Shown: positions 16,567 through 26,208, counted from the first letter of the stretch. The stretch is 64,000 nucleotides of DNA from JABDQW01 sp942492025 (GCA_942492025.1 CALODJ010000003.1:62001-126000), one strand, 5' to 3'. Notes: generated by a model not told the origin, from the sequence alone. Numbers and translations: made by a program.

Positions 16567-18108
16567 TTAGTATGCGCCCTTGGCCTTGAAATCATCCAGC
16601 GCCGCGCGCATGGCGGCCTCGATGTCATCATCAAAGTCACCGGTCGCATTGATTTTATCCAGTAGATCGCCGTTGTTGCTCTTTAAATAGGCCTGCATAG
16701 CAGCTTCGTAATCGACGATTTTTCTCGTGTCAACGTCATCAAGGTAGCCCTCGTTGGCGGCAAACAATGAAAATGCCATTTCAGCGACCGTCATTGGCGA
16801 GTACTGTGACTGTTTCATCAGCTCGGTTACACGTTCACCACGTTCCAGCTGGGCTCGTGTTGTCTCATCAAGGTCTGATGCAAACTGGGCAAATGCGGCG
16901 AGCTCACGAAACTGGGCCAGTGCCAGTCGCACACCACCACCGAGCTTTTTGATGATCTTGGTCTGAGCAGCGCCGCCTACACGTGACACAGACAGGCCCG
17001 CGTTGATGGCCGGCCGAATACCCGCATTGAACAGATCAGACTCTAGGAAGATCTGTCCGTCTGTAATCGATATCACGTTCGTCGGCACGAAAGCGGATAC
17101 ATCACCATCCTGGGTTTCAATAATCGGCAATGCTGTTAAGGAGCCAGTCTTACCCTTGACTTCACCGTTAGTGAAGGTTTCGACGTAATCGGCATTGACG
17201 CGTGAAGCACGCTCGAGCAGACGTGAATGCAGATAAAAAACGTCACCCGGGTAGGCTTCACGGCCCGGAGGACGGCGCAGCAACAGTGACACCTGGCGAT
17301 AGGCCCAGGCCTGCTTGGTCAGATCATCATAAATAATCAATGCGTCCTGTCCACGGTCACGGTAATACTCACCCATGGTGCAGCCGGCGTATGGCGCGAT
17401 GAATTGCATTGCAGCGGATTCTGCCGCGGTCGCAGCGACGATAATGGTGTGCTGCATGGCGTCGTGCTCCTCAAGCTTGCGCAAGATGTTCGCAACCGTC
17501 GATGCCTTCTGGCCAATAGCCACATAGATGCACTTGATACCGGATTTTGCCTGGTTGATGATCGCGTCGATTGCAACGGCAGTCTTGCCGGTCTGACGGT
17601 CGCCGATAATGAGCTCACGCTGGCCACGGCCAATGGGCACCATGGCGTCGATAGATTTCAGTCCGGTCTGCACCGGTTGATCAACAGACTTGCGTTCAAT
17701 CACACCCGGCGCAATCTTTTCTATGGGCGCCGTATCCTTGGTGTTGATTGGCCCTTTACCATCAATAGGATTTCCCAGTGCATCGACGACACGGCCGAGC
17801 ATGGCGTCACCAATGGGGACCTCAAGAATACGCCCCGTGCACTTTGCAGTATCGCCTTCAGACAAATGGCCATAATCGCCCAGAACCACGGCACCGACGG
17901 AGTCACGTTCGAGGTTAAGCGCCATCGCGTAGGTATCACCGGGCAGTTCGATCATTTCGCCCAGCATGGCATCGGCCAGGCCGTGAATTCGAAGAATACC
18001 ATCAGTCAGGCTGACCACGGTACCTTCGGTACGGGCCTCGACGGCAGTATCGAAACTCTCGATTCTGGATTTGATGAGTTCACTGATTTCAGATGGATTC
18101 AGCTGCAT
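16567..18108 (-). CDS. atpA: F1 ATP synthase subunit alpha
   Basis: Regulatory nucleotide-binding subunit, 513 aa as in E. coli. Starts MQLNPSEISELIKSRIE (delta-binding N-terminus). Walker A is GDRQTGKT and the family block SLLLRRPPGREAYPGD is present, with the arginine-finger segment PAINAGLSVSRVGG. A 12-bp gap separates it from atpH. Confidence 0.97.
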   Translation of the reverse strand: MQLNPSEISELIKSRIESFDTAVEARTEGTVVSLTDGILRIHGLADAMLGEMIELPGDTYAMALNLERDSVGAVVLGDYGHLSEGDTAKCTGRILEVPIGDAMLGRVVDALGNPIDGKGPINTKDTAPIEKIAPGVIERKSVDQPVQTGLKSIDAMVPIGRGQRELIIGDRQTGKTAVAIDAIINQAKSGIKCIYVAIGQKASTVANILRKLEEHDAMQHTIIVAATAAESAAMQFIAPYAGCTMGEYYRDRGQDALIIYDDLTKQAWAYRQVSLLLRRPPGREAYPGDVFYLHSRLLERASRVNADYVETFTNGEVKGKTGSLTALPIIETQDGDVSAFVPTNVISITDGQIFLESDLFNAGIRPAINAGLSVSRVGGAAQTKIIKKLGGGVRLALAQFRELAAFAQFASDLDETTRAQLERGERVTELMKQSQYSPMTVAEMAFSLFAANEGYLDDVDTRKIVDYEAAMQAYLKSNNGDLLDKINATGDFDDDIEAAMRAALDDFKAKGAY

Positions 18109-18120
18109 GTTTGTTTCCTC

Positions 18121-18657
18121 TTAACGACCCAATGTCAGCGCCAGCGATTCTAGCCGCGATTTCATTGAGCCATCGATAATTGTGTCTCCGGCCTTGATCA
18201 CGACACCACCGATTAGGGATTTATCGGTTGAAGTGGTGATAGATACATCTCGGCCCAGTTTGCTTTTCAGCGTCTCGATAATAGCCTGTTCCTGTTCGGC
18301 GGTCAGAGTAAACGCAGAAATAACCTCTGCTTCAACTTTACCCTCAGCCTCGGCACGAAAAGTCTCGAATTGATCGCGCACTTCCGGCAGCGCGCGCAGG
18401 CGGCCGTTTTCAGCCATTAGCCTGATCATATTCTGCTGTTCTTGATTCAGCTTGTCAGAAATAACCTTGAGCAGCAGTTCGCCTTTTTGCGCTTTACTGA
18501 GCTGCGGCTCGTCGAGCATTTCCTGCATGCCAGCATCAGCCGCGACAGCAGCCATAAGTGCCAGCGCTTCACCCCAGCTTTCCACTGTGGATGTCTGCGT
18601 TGCCAGCGAATAAACCGCCCTGGCATAAGGACGTGCTGAGGTAGTGTACTCTGCCAT
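18121..18657 (-). CDS. atpH: F1 ATP synthase subunit delta
   Basis: Peripheral stalk subunit joining F1 alpha to the b dimer. N-terminal helical bundle (TSARPYARAVYSLA) and C-terminal block VEAEVISAFTLTAEQ, with DKSLIGGVVIKAGDTIIDGS (the family signature) near the end. Length is 178 aa, normal. It is located 20 bp after atpF. Confidence 0.95.
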   Translation of the reverse strand: MAEYTTSARPYARAVYSLATQTSTVESWGEALALMAAVAADAGMQEMLDEPQLSKAQKGELLLKVISDKLNQEQQNMIRLMAENGRLRALPEVRDQFETFRAEAEGKVEAEVISAFTLTAEQEQAIIETLKSKLGRDVSITTSTDKSLIGGVVIKAGDTIIDGSMKSRLESLALTLGR

Positions 18658-18677
18658 CGATTCTCAGTCTCCTGTCT

Positions 18678-19148
18678 CTATAGCTGTTCTGCCAGATCTT
18701 TGAGTGTGCTGGCATGCGCCGTTTCATCAACTTCTCGCTTCAGCACTTTCTCCGCACCGGCGATTGCCAGTACTACGACTTCCTTGCGTAAATGTTCACG
18801 CGCACGGTTCACTTCCTGTTCAATTTCAGCGTCGGCGCCCGCCATGATGCGTTCGGCTTCCGTTCTGGCATCATCCTTGGCTTCATCGACGATTTCATTG
18901 GCACGCTTTTGTGCCTGCGCGATGATGTCGGCGGCCTGGCCTTTGGCCTGTTTCAACTGTTCTGCCGCTTTTTTAGCGGCCAGCTCCTGTTCGTGCTGTC
19001 CACGCTCGGCAGCAGCCAGACCATCGGCAATCTGCTTTTTACGCTTGGCAAGCGCATCCACTAGTGGCGGCCATATAAAGGCGTAACAAAACCACACAAA
19101 CAGAGCGAAAGTGATCGATTGCCCAATCAGCGTCAAATTGATATTCAT
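18678..19148 (-). CDS. atpF: Fo ATP synthase subunit b
   Basis: Membrane-anchored stator arm of 156 aa. One N-terminal transmembrane helix (N-I-N-L-T-L-I-G-Q-S-I-T-F-A-L-F-V-W-F-C) is followed by FIWPPLVDALAKRKKQIADG and a long charged coiled coil, as in E. coli b. The C-terminus (EKVLKREVDETAHASTLKDL) is the delta-binding end. Confidence 0.96.
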   Translation of the reverse strand: MNINLTLIGQSITFALFVWFCYAFIWPPLVDALAKRKKQIADGLAAAERGQHEQELAAKKAAEQLKQAKGQAADIIAQAQKRANEIVDEAKDDARTEAERIMAGADAEIEQEVNRAREHLRKEVVVLAIAGAEKVLKREVDETAHASTLKDLAEQL

Positions 19149-19182
19149 ACGCTCGTACCGTTTCTGTTGATGATGTCGCTAA

Positions 19183-19422
19183 TTATCCGGCAACAGCGAA
19201 AATGACGTAGAAAGCCACACCCACTGCGATCATGGGCACGGCGTCAGTCAAACCCATCATCAGGAAGAACTGGCCACGCAGCAACGGGATAAGTTCGGGC
19301 TGACGTGCGGCGCCCTCCAGGAATCGGCCACCCAGTACACCAATACCAATGGCAGCACCAAGAGCACCCAAACCCATCATGAGCGCGCCTGCGATGTACA
19401 GCATTGCAGTTACTTCAGTCAT
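19183..19422 (-). CDS. atpE: Fo ATP synthase subunit c
   Basis: Ring proteolipid of 79 aa with two transmembrane helices and the polar loop A-R-Q-P (residues 39-42). The ion-binding carboxylate is Asp-60 in GLTDAVPM, as in E. coli (Asp-61). The glutamine and Glu-Ser ligands typical of sodium-coupled rings are absent, so proton coupling is expected. The gene lies 34-36 bp from both neighbours. Confidence 0.96.
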   Translation of the reverse strand: MTEVTAMLYIAGALMMGLGALGAAIGIGVLGGRFLEGAARQPELIPLLRGQFFLMMGLTDAVPMIAVGVAFYVIFAVAG

Positions 19423-19458
19423 TGATTTTCTCCTAGTAATAGATACTTGATTAATTCG

Positions 19459-20370
19459 TTAATGTTCTTCGCCGGTCTGGTAGGCCAGATCCATGTAGAC
19501 GATCGTCAGTGTCATAAAGATATATGCCTGCAAGGTGATGATTAGGATGTGGAAAATCGCCCATCCCATTTGCAGAAGGCCACCAAAAACACCAAGCACC
19601 AGACCGCCACCGTACATCAGCGCGATCAGGATGAATATCATTTCGCCAGCAAACATGTTGCCGTAAAGACGCAACGACAAAGATAGTGGCTTGGCCAGCA
19701 GCGCGACGAACTCGAGCAAAAAGTTGACCGGTATGAACAGCAGCTGCAAAACTTTATTACTTGAAGTGAACGGGTGCAGGGTCAACTCGCTGGCGAAGCC
19801 AATCGGTCCCTTGATCTTGAAGCTGTAGAAAATGGTCAGTGCAAACACAGACAAGGCCATACCAAAGGTCGCATTGGGATCGGTCGAGGGTACTACCTTG
19901 AAATAGATATGGTGAGGGTCCATGCCGAATACATGGTGGCCGATGAGCGTGGCGATCTGTGGCAACCAGTCAACCGGAATAAGGTCCATAAAATTGATCA
20001 GGAATACCCAGACGAATATAGTCAGCGCCATCGGTGCGACCATGGCATTCCTGCCCGTGAAGGCGCCTTTTACCGTGCCATCGACAAATTCGACAAGCCA
20101 CTCTACGAAATTCTGCATGCCACCGGGCACGCCCGAGGTCGCATTTTTTGCCACTTTTCTGAACAGGTACAGGAACAGAACACCCAGGATGATCGACCAG
20201 AACATGGTATCGACATGGATGGCCCAGAAACCCATTTCCTTGGCTTCCTGCGCATTGTGGGCAAGCCCCCAGTGACCGGCGTGTTCATGACCTTCCGGAA
20301 ACTTACCAAAAGTAAGGTTCTGCAAATGGTGCTTGATGTATTCTGCAGCGGTCTGGCCTTCACCTGACAT
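19459..20370 (-). CDS. atpB: Fo ATP synthase subunit a
   Basis: Stator channel subunit of the proton path, 303 aa and multi-spanning. The essential arginine is in KPLSLSLRLYGNMFAGE. FMDLIPVDWLPQ and the C-terminal QAYIFMTLTIVYM are family blocks. It is somewhat longer than E. coli AtpB (271 aa), mainly in the N-terminal soluble part (GKFPEGHEHAGHWGLAHNAQ) and a periplasmic loop with HHVFGMDPHHIYFKVVPS; such extensions are usual in marine and sulfur-type gammaproteobacteria. Confidence 0.95.
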   Translation of the reverse strand: MSGEGQTAAEYIKHHLQNLTFGKFPEGHEHAGHWGLAHNAQEAKEMGFWAIHVDTMFWSIILGVLFLYLFRKVAKNATSGVPGGMQNFVEWLVEFVDGTVKGAFTGRNAMVAPMALTIFVWVFLINFMDLIPVDWLPQIATLIGHHVFGMDPHHIYFKVVPSTDPNATFGMALSVFALTIFYSFKIKGPIGFASELTLHPFTSSNKVLQLLFIPVNFLLEFVALLAKPLSLSLRLYGNMFAGEMIFILIALMYGGGLVLGVFGGLLQMGWAIFHILIITLQAYIFMTLTIVYMDLAYQTGEEH

Positions 20371-20383
20371 TTATATGCTCTCT

Positions 20384-20866
20384 TTATTTGCGTCTGCTGA
20401 AAATATTTACAACAGCAGGTGTCATGTGTACAAAAAAATATACAGCCAACAGGGCTGCTGCATTCACGGGCCTGATCAGCACAAAGGCCGCCACAAACAT
20501 CGCGCACGTGAATAAAATCTTGTTCAACTCGCCCCAGTAAAAGCGCCGGAGGACGACTTCCGCCCGATCAGATGATCTGCCACCGAAAATTTTCAGTGCA
20601 AACCAGGCATTTGCCAACGTTGCAATCAAGCCGCCAGCAAATGCTGAATAGGCTGCTGTCCAGCCATTTGGCCAGTACAAGCCGAGCAAGATAGCAGACA
20701 AAATTGATGTTGCTGCCAGCTGTGCAATTATATAGCCCCTGGCCTGCCGGGCTGTTTGTCTATTGATCGATTCAAACGACAACGGGGCTGACCATATGAG
20801 CTGGAGACAATTTTGCGTAGACGTGGAACGCGCGCAGATTATAAGTACCACGCCGTTCATGGTCAA
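20384..20866 (-). CDS. atpI: ATP synthase protein I
   Basis: AtpI assists assembly of the c-ring and its ion supply. The conserved core starts near INRQTARQARGYIIAQLAA and shows four hydrophobic segments, with AFAGGLIATLANAWFALKIF and a C-terminal VYFFVHMTPAVVNIF. The start is uncertain: the frame opens with TTG at 20866 (AGGAC 8 nt upstream) or ATG two codons later, giving an odd 37-residue N-terminal extension; an internal TTG or GTG would give the usual length of about 125 aa. It is the first gene of the atp cluster, 39 bp after parB. Confidence 0.85.
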   Translation of the reverse strand: MTMNGVVLIICARSTSTQNCLQLIWSAPLSFESINRQTARQARGYIIAQLAATSILSAILLGLYWPNGWTAAYSAFAGGLIATLANAWFALKIFGGRSSDRAEVVLRRFYWGELNKILFTCAMFVAAFVLIRPVNAAALLAVYFFVHMTPAVVNIFSRRK

Positions 20867-20905
20867 GTTGATATGTCCTTATAAAATAAATTTATAGAAG
20901 CTATG

Positions 20906-21769
20906 CTATTTTATATGGGACAAAATGCCGTCCAGCTCATCCAGTGAACTGTAACTGATTTCCAGCCGTCCCGTGCCCTTGCCTTTCTGGTGTATATTGA
21001 CAGCGGCTCCCAGCTTTTCCGAGAGATCATTTTCCAGCTTCCTGATATCAGGATCTTTGGAGACCGGCTTAACTTTTTTAGGTGGATTCAATGCCTTACG
21101 AACGAGTTGCTCGGTCTCGCGCACGGACAGGCCTTTTTTTGCGGTTTCCTTCGCGAGCTGGCTCTGCACCATACCGGTGACACCGAGCAGGGCGCGAGCG
21201 TGGCCCATTTCTATGCGCCGGTTTTCCAGTAATTTTTTTACATCGGCATTCAGATCCTGCAGCCTCAACAGGTTACTCACCGCCGCACGTGATCGCGCCA
21301 CCGTGTCGGCAACTTGCTGGTGGGTCATACTGAATTCATCGATAAGACGTTGCAACGCAACAGACTCCTCCAGCGGATTCAGGTTTTCGCGCTGAATGTT
21401 CTCGATTAATGATACAGCCGCAGCGGTCTGATCATCAAAATGCTTGATGACCGCCGGTATCTGCTCCAGGCCAGCAATTTGCGCGGCACGCCAGCGCCGT
21501 TCGCCAGCGACGATTTCGAAGCTGTTATCCGCAGCGGCTCGCACGACAATGGGTTGCACCACACCCTGCGAGCTGATCGAGTCCGCCAGCTCCTTGAGCG
21601 CGATTTCATCAAAATGCGTACGGGGTTGCCATGGACCGCGCCGTATCAGGTCAATAGCAAGTTCACGCAGCTCATCTTCGGTCTGAACCGTGGTCATTAC
21701 TTCGACGGTCTCTGAACCGCCGAGCAAAGCGTTCAATCCGCGACCCAAACCTTTTTTCTTGGTTGCCAT
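20906..21769 (-). CDS. parB: Chromosome-partitioning protein ParB
   Basis: CTPase and parS-binding protein that spreads on DNA around the origin. N-terminus KKKGLGRGLNALLGG is the ParA-interacting motif; GERRWRAAQIAGLEQIPAVI and ENIQRENLNPLEE are the CTP-binding boxes; the helix-turn-helix region includes MTHQQVADTVARSRAAVSN. The C-terminal dimerisation domain follows. Length is 287 aa. Its likely targets, two parS palindromes, are in the same window at 35858 and 36479. Confidence 0.96.
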   Translation of the reverse strand: MATKKKGLGRGLNALLGGSETVEVMTTVQTEDELRELAIDLIRRGPWQPRTHFDEIALKELADSISSQGVVQPIVVRAAADNSFEIVAGERRWRAAQIAGLEQIPAVIKHFDDQTAAAVSLIENIQRENLNPLEESVALQRLIDEFSMTHQQVADTVARSRAAVSNLLRLQDLNADVKKLLENRRIEMGHARALLGVTGMVQSQLAKETAKKGLSVRETEQLVRKALNPPKKVKPVSKDPDIRKLENDLSEKLGAAVNIHQKGKGTGRLEISYSSLDELDGILSHIK

Positions 21770-21799
21770 TCTCGTTACCGTTCAGTCATCTGCTTCAGC

Positions 21800-22597
21800 T
21801 CATACCACTGCAGACGCATCGGCTGTTTCATGCTGTGCTTTGCGACGCAGCATCTCACCAGCCAACGCCAGGTAGGCGAGGGCACCTCTAGAGGTTCTCT
21901 CGTAGAGCAGTGCCGGCAGTCCGTAACTGGGAGCCTCCGCCAGTCGCACATTTCGCGGAACGATGGTGCGATAGACTTTATCGCCAAAATGTTCGACTAA
22001 TTGGCTCGAAACGTCGTTTGACAGGGTATTGCGCGGATCATACATGGTGCGCAGCAGTCCTTCTATTTGCAGATCGGGGTTGACTGTTGAGCGTACCTGT
22101 TCAATGGTCTCCATCAGCGATGTCAGCCCTTCCAGTGCATAATACTCGCACTGCATCGGAATGATCACACCATCAGCAGCGACCATCGCATTCAAGGTCA
22201 GCATATTCAGTGCCGGCGGGCAATCCAGAATGACGTACTGGTAGTCCTGTTTGATACTTGCCAGGCTGTTTTTCAAACGTGTTTCAGCACCGTGGCTGCG
22301 CATCAGTTCGACTTCAGCGGCAGTCAGATCGCTGTTCGATGGAAGCAGATCGATACCTACTTTCTCAATGTGCCGCAGACAGTCACGTGGATCAAGCCCC
22401 TGTAACAGAACATCACACAGGCTTTGCTCGAGTGCGTTTTTATCGACGCCTACACCCATGGTGGCGTTGCCCTGCGGGTCCAGGTCTACCAGTAAAACCC
22501 GGCGTTTTGTGGCCGCAAGCGACGCGGCCAGATTTACGCTGGTGGTGGTTTTGCCTACGCCGCCTTTTTGGTTCGCCAACGCCAGTACTTGAGTCAT
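21800..22597 (-). CDS. parA: Chromosome-partitioning ATPase ParA (Soj)
   Basis: Deviant Walker-type ATPase that moves ParB-parS complexes. It starts MTQVLALANQKGGVGKTT, with the K-G-G-V-G-K-T-T Walker A; LVDLDPQGNATMG and VILDCPPAL complete the nucleotide site. Length is 265 aa. The start at 22597 is chosen because the family begins two to four residues before the first strand; a longer frame to 22639 reads back into rsmG. The start codon lies one base beyond the rsmG stop, so translation is probably coupled. Confidence 0.96.
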   Translation of the reverse strand: MTQVLALANQKGGVGKTTTSVNLAASLAATKRRVLLVDLDPQGNATMGVGVDKNALEQSLCDVLLQGLDPRDCLRHIEKVGIDLLPSNSDLTAAEVELMRSHGAETRLKNSLASIKQDYQYVILDCPPALNMLTLNAMVAADGVIIPMQCEYYALEGLTSLMETIEQVRSTVNPDLQIEGLLRTMYDPRNTLSNDVSSQLVEHFGDKVYRTIVPRNVRLAEAPSYGLPALLYERTSRGALAYLALAGEMLRRKAQHETADASAVV

Positions 22598-22598
22598 A

Positions 22599-23234
22599 TC
22601 AGTGTGTCTTCTCGATTTCGAGTAAATGTCTTTCAGCATCCAGCCCGGGTATTTTTATTGTATGCGATTGCCTGAGCGCATAACCGGGTACACCAATGGT
22701 TTCATCCAGTTTGCCCTGCATAATCAGTATCCGGGTTTCGGGTTTATGCAAATGCGCCGTGTTCTGCAATATCTCCGTCGTGCTCGCATAGGCGCGCGCG
22801 ATGACTGCATCGAAGTATATCCTATGATCATCCCTGATGGGTGAATACGCTTCAACCCGCGCGTTGGCGACCTCAACGTTATCGAGACCCAGGGTGATTT
22901 TTGCCTGGGTCAGAAAGCGTGCTTTTTTACCATTACTGTCAATCAGTACATATTGATTGTACGGTGCGGCTATCGCCAGGGGTATACCCGGCAGACCGGC
23001 ACCACTGCCGACATCCAGTATCAAGCCTGCACCGATGTATGGCAGCACAGCGAGGCTATCCAGCAAATGCTTGCTCAGCATTTGCTCGCCGTCGCGGATC
23101 GCCGTCAGATTGAACACCCTGTTCCAGTGGCTGAGGAGGCCGAGATAGTCGATCAACTGGTGACTGGCTTGTTCGGGCAGCTCGATGCCCATGATGTCTA
23201 AGCCGGTATGTAGCTCTGGTAACAGGCTCTTCAC
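22599..23234 (-). CDS. rsmG: 16S rRNA (guanine-527-N7) methyltransferase RsmG
   Basis: SAM-dependent methyltransferase of the 530 loop of 16S rRNA (formerly GidB). WNRVFNLTAIRDGEQML, KHLLDSLAVLPYI and the SAM site LDVGSGAGLPGIPLAIA are diagnostic. Length is 211 aa. The start is GTG at 23234. It lies 13 bp after mnmG, the classic gidA-gidB pair. Confidence 0.96.
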   Translation of the reverse strand: MKSLLPELHTGLDIMGIELPEQASHQLIDYLGLLSHWNRVFNLTAIRDGEQMLSKHLLDSLAVLPYIGAGLILDVGSGAGLPGIPLAIAAPYNQYVLIDSNGKKARFLTQAKITLGLDNVEVANARVEAYSPIRDDHRIYFDAVIARAYASTTEILQNTAHLHKPETRILIMQGKLDETIGVPGYALRQSHTIKIPGLDAERHLLEIEKTH

Positions 23235-23247
23235 TAATCGATCTGGA

Positions 23248-25131
23248 CTAACTAAAAGTCGCTTTTTTCAGATGCACCATCAACAGCGATATCGCTGCCG
23301 GTGTTATGCCAGGAATACGACTGGCCTGGCCAATGGTCTGCGGCTGAAATTCCGACAGTTTCTGACTGACCTCGGCTGACAGCCCGCGCACCGCGTTGTA
23401 GTCGATCACGTTGGGTATCGGGGTCTGCTCGTGGCGACGCGCCTTTTCGATTTCTGCATGCTGCCGATCAAGGTAACCGGCGTACTTGGCCTGGATTTCG
23501 ACCTGCTCTGCTACTGCATTATCGGGCACTGCACCACCGATTGCAGCGGTGAGTTTGTGATAGTCAATTTCAGGACGGCGTAACAGATCGCTGGCCTTGA
23601 ACTCACGCGACAGAGGCTTGTCGAGACAAGTAGACAATATCTCGCCTGGTTCTGAACCGGGCAGTACCGTAAGCCCATTGAGACGGCGTTGTTCGTGCTC
23701 GATGGCGTCACGTTTCTCGGCGAAGATACGCCAGTGCGTGTCATTGATCAGGCCGAAATCATGCGCGATCGGCGTCAATCTCAAATCAGCATTATCTTCA
23801 CGTAATATCAGGCGATACTCCGCTCGACTGGTAAACATACGGTAGGGCTCAGTGGTGCCGCGGGTGATCAAGTCATCGACCAGCACACCAAGGTAGGCCT
23901 CATCCCTGCCGGGTGTCCACGCGTCCCGTTGCTGAACCTGTCGTGCCGCGTTGATGGCCGCCAGCAGACCCTGTGCCGCAGCTTCCTCATAGCCAGTGGT
24001 GCCGTTTATCTGCCCGGCTAAGAACAGGCCATGAACGCATCGGGTTTCCAGCGATGCCTTCAGATCACGTGGATCGAAGTAGTCATACTCGATGGCGTAA
24101 CCGGGCCGGGTGATGTGGGCATTTTCGAAACCCTTCATCGAGCGCACAAATTCAAACTGCACATCGAACGGCAGACTGGTTGAAATACCATTCGGATAGA
24201 CCTCATGCGTATCCAGGCCTTCGGGCTCTATGAAGATCTGGTGTGATTCCCTGTCGGCAAAACGCACGATCTTGTCTTCGATCGACGGACAATAACGCGG
24301 ACCCACACCCTCGATGACGCCGCTGTACATCGGCGAACGATCAAGCCCGTCGCGGATGATGTCGTGTGTTCTGCTGTTGGTGTGGGTGATATGGCAGCTG
24401 ATTTGCGGCGGATGCTCGCTAACTGAACCTGTGAAAGAGAACACGGGTACCGGGTCATCACCGGGCTGTTCCTGCAACCCGGCATAGTCAATGCTGCGGC
24501 CGTCGATACGCGGCGGCGTACCCGTTTTTAACCGGCCCACGCGCAAAGGCAGTTCTCGCAGACGATGTGCCAGCGTGATCGAAGGCGGGTCGCCGGCACG
24601 CCCCCCCGAGTGATGACTCTGACCAACGTGTATCTTGCCGCCAAGGAAAGTGCCGACCGTTAACACCACGGCCCGCGCGTGGAATTTGAGCCCGAGCTGG
24701 GTCACTACACCGAAGATATGATCAGACTGACCATCACTGGTGATGATCAGATCATCAACGGCTTGTTGAAAGAGTGAAAGATTCGGCTGGTTTTCCAGCG
24801 CGTGCCTGATCGCGGCTTTATAGAGTACACGGTCGGCCTGGGCACGGGTTGCACGGACTGCCGGTCCCTTGCGACTGTTAAGGGTGCGAAACTGGATCCC
24901 GCTGCGATCTGCAGCTTTGGCCATGACCCCGCCCATCGCATCGATCTCTTTGACTAGATGACCCTTGCCGATACCACCGATGGCCGGGTTGCAGCTCATT
25001 TGACCCAGGGTTTCGATGTTGTGAGACAACAGCAGGGTTTTCACCCCCATGCGCGCAGACGCAAGTGCGGCTTCGGTGCCGGCATGCCCGCCACCAATGA
25101 CGATCACATCAAATTTGTCAGTGTAGAACAT
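23248..25131 (-). CDS. mnmG: tRNA uridine-34 carboxymethylaminomethyl synthesis enzyme MnmG
   Basis: FAD-dependent partner of MnmE (also in this window) in wobble-uridine modification. The N-terminal Rossmann motif DVIVIGGGHAGTEAA binds FAD; SCNPAIGGIGKGHLVKEIDA and DGRSIDYAG are family blocks. GTPPRIDG and the C-terminal helical domain (RGLSAEVSQKLSEFQPQTIG) are intact. Length is 627 aa, normal. It is the first gene of the presumed mnmG-rsmG-parAB-atp transcription unit. Confidence 0.97.
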   Translation of the reverse strand: MFYTDKFDVIVIGGGHAGTEAALASARMGVKTLLLSHNIETLGQMSCNPAIGGIGKGHLVKEIDAMGGVMAKAADRSGIQFRTLNSRKGPAVRATRAQADRVLYKAAIRHALENQPNLSLFQQAVDDLIITSDGQSDHIFGVVTQLGLKFHARAVVLTVGTFLGGKIHVGQSHHSGGRAGDPPSITLAHRLRELPLRVGRLKTGTPPRIDGRSIDYAGLQEQPGDDPVPVFSFTGSVSEHPPQISCHITHTNSRTHDIIRDGLDRSPMYSGVIEGVGPRYCPSIEDKIVRFADRESHQIFIEPEGLDTHEVYPNGISTSLPFDVQFEFVRSMKGFENAHITRPGYAIEYDYFDPRDLKASLETRCVHGLFLAGQINGTTGYEEAAAQGLLAAINAARQVQQRDAWTPGRDEAYLGVLVDDLITRGTTEPYRMFTSRAEYRLILREDNADLRLTPIAHDFGLINDTHWRIFAEKRDAIEHEQRRLNGLTVLPGSEPGEILSTCLDKPLSREFKASDLLRRPEIDYHKLTAAIGGAVPDNAVAEQVEIQAKYAGYLDRQHAEIEKARRHEQTPIPNVIDYNAVRGLSAEVSQKLSEFQPQTIGQASRIPGITPAAISLLMVHLKKATFS

Positions 25132-25249
25132 CGATAGCCCGGTTTGAGCAAAAAAGTTAACTGCGTATTATAAAATAATCATTCCCTGATTGCCTTGTGT
25201 TTTTAACCGGTCCACAGACTGGTTAACCCACAGGTGCAATATCGATCAT

Positions 25250-25269
25250 TAACCCGCATTTGTCACCAG
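25250..25269 (+). repeat. Solo left-end fragment of the AGCCCGCATTT repeat
   Basis: TAACCCGCATTTGTCACCAG matches the repeat's left end with one internal change. No partner right end is nearby. It sits 33 bp after the end of purU in the mnmG-purU gap. Confidence 0.5.
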
Positions 25270-25302
25270 AGAACGAGATGCAGATTAGTCACACAAGCAT
25301 GC

Positions 25303-26172
25303 TCAGTAAAAAACAACGGTCCGATTCTCGTAGACCAGCAGATTGTTCTTCAGCTGGTGCCATATCGCACGTGCCAATACGACTTTTTCAAGATCCCGGC
25401 CTTTGCGTATCATGTCGTCAACCGTATCCTTGTGGCTGACATGGACCACATCCTGTTCAATTATCGGACCTGCATCCAGATCCGCTGTCACAAAGTGACT
25501 GGTCGCGCCGATAATTTTTACACCGCGTTCAAACGCGGAATGGTACGGGCGTCCGCCAGGGAAGGCAGGAAGAAACGAATGATGAATATTAATAACACGC
25601 TGCGGATAGTGTTCGATAAAATCCTCGCTTAATATCTGCATGTAACGCGCGAGCACAATAAAATCAATCTGGTATTTATCAAGCAGTTCAAGCTGTTTCT
25701 TTTCCTGATTCAGCTTGTTGTTCCTGTCAACCGGCAAACAAAAATAATCAATATTAAAACGTTCCGCGACGGCTGACATTTCATCATGGTTACTAATTAT
25801 CAGCGGGATGTCTACCTGCCATTCGCCTGCCTCGTAACGCGACAGCACATCATAAAAACAATGCGGCAGCTTTGATACGAAAACAGCCATGCGCGGTTTA
25901 TCTGATGAGAAGTGGAGCTGCCACTGCATACCAAAACGTGATGCAACTGCGTGTTCAAATTTCTTGTCAATATCATTCAAAGGGAGAGAAAAATTTTGCA
26001 GCTCCCATTCAATCCGCATAAAAAATCGCTGCTGATCTGTATCAACATGCTGATCTAGACTGATGATGTTACCACCGTTGCTGAAAATGAATTCGGTAAT
26101 CGATACAACAATTCCCGGCTTATCTTTACAATGTATTAGTAAAATGGCGGATTTTTTCTTGGCAGTGTTCAT
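25303..26172 (-). CDS. purU: Formyltetrahydrofolate deformylase PurU
   Basis: Hydrolyses 10-formyl-THF to formate and THF, balancing one-carbon pools. An N-terminal ACT domain (ILLIHCKDKPGIVVSITEF) is followed by a formyltransferase-type hydrolase domain with NIHHSFLPAFPGGRPYH (catalytic Asn and His) and HFVTADLDAGPIIEQD (catalytic Asp). Length is 289 aa from the ATG at 26172; the frame stays open to a TTG at 26208 that lies against a hairpin repeat, so I prefer the ATG although its ribosome site is weak. It is a single gene. Confidence 0.9.
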   Translation of the reverse strand: MNTAKKKSAILLIHCKDKPGIVVSITEFIFSNGGNIISLDQHVDTDQQRFFMRIEWELQNFSLPLNDIDKKFEHAVASRFGMQWQLHFSSDKPRMAVFVSKLPHCFYDVLSRYEAGEWQVDIPLIISNHDEMSAVAERFNIDYFCLPVDRNNKLNQEKKQLELLDKYQIDFIVLARYMQILSEDFIEHYPQRVINIHHSFLPAFPGGRPYHSAFERGVKIIGATSHFVTADLDAGPIIEQDVVHVSHKDTVDDMIRKGRDLEKVVLARAIWHQLKNNLLVYENRTVVFY

Positions 26173-26208
26173 ACTTAAATAACTTGTGCATTCATTCCTA
26201 TCAATCAA

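Noticed and set aside
15273..16589. Plus-strand ORFs opposite atpD and atpG (180 and 231 codons)
   Set aside because: Antisense shadows of intact, conserved ATP synthase genes.
17404..18153. Long plus-strand ORF (249 codons) opposite atpA
   Set aside because: Shadow of the strongly conserved atpA coding strand; no ribosome site or recognisable family.
25203..25226. Inverted repeat TTAACCGGT..ACTGGTTAA before mnmG as a terminator
   Set aside because: No T-run follows on either strand; it may be chance or a weak operator.
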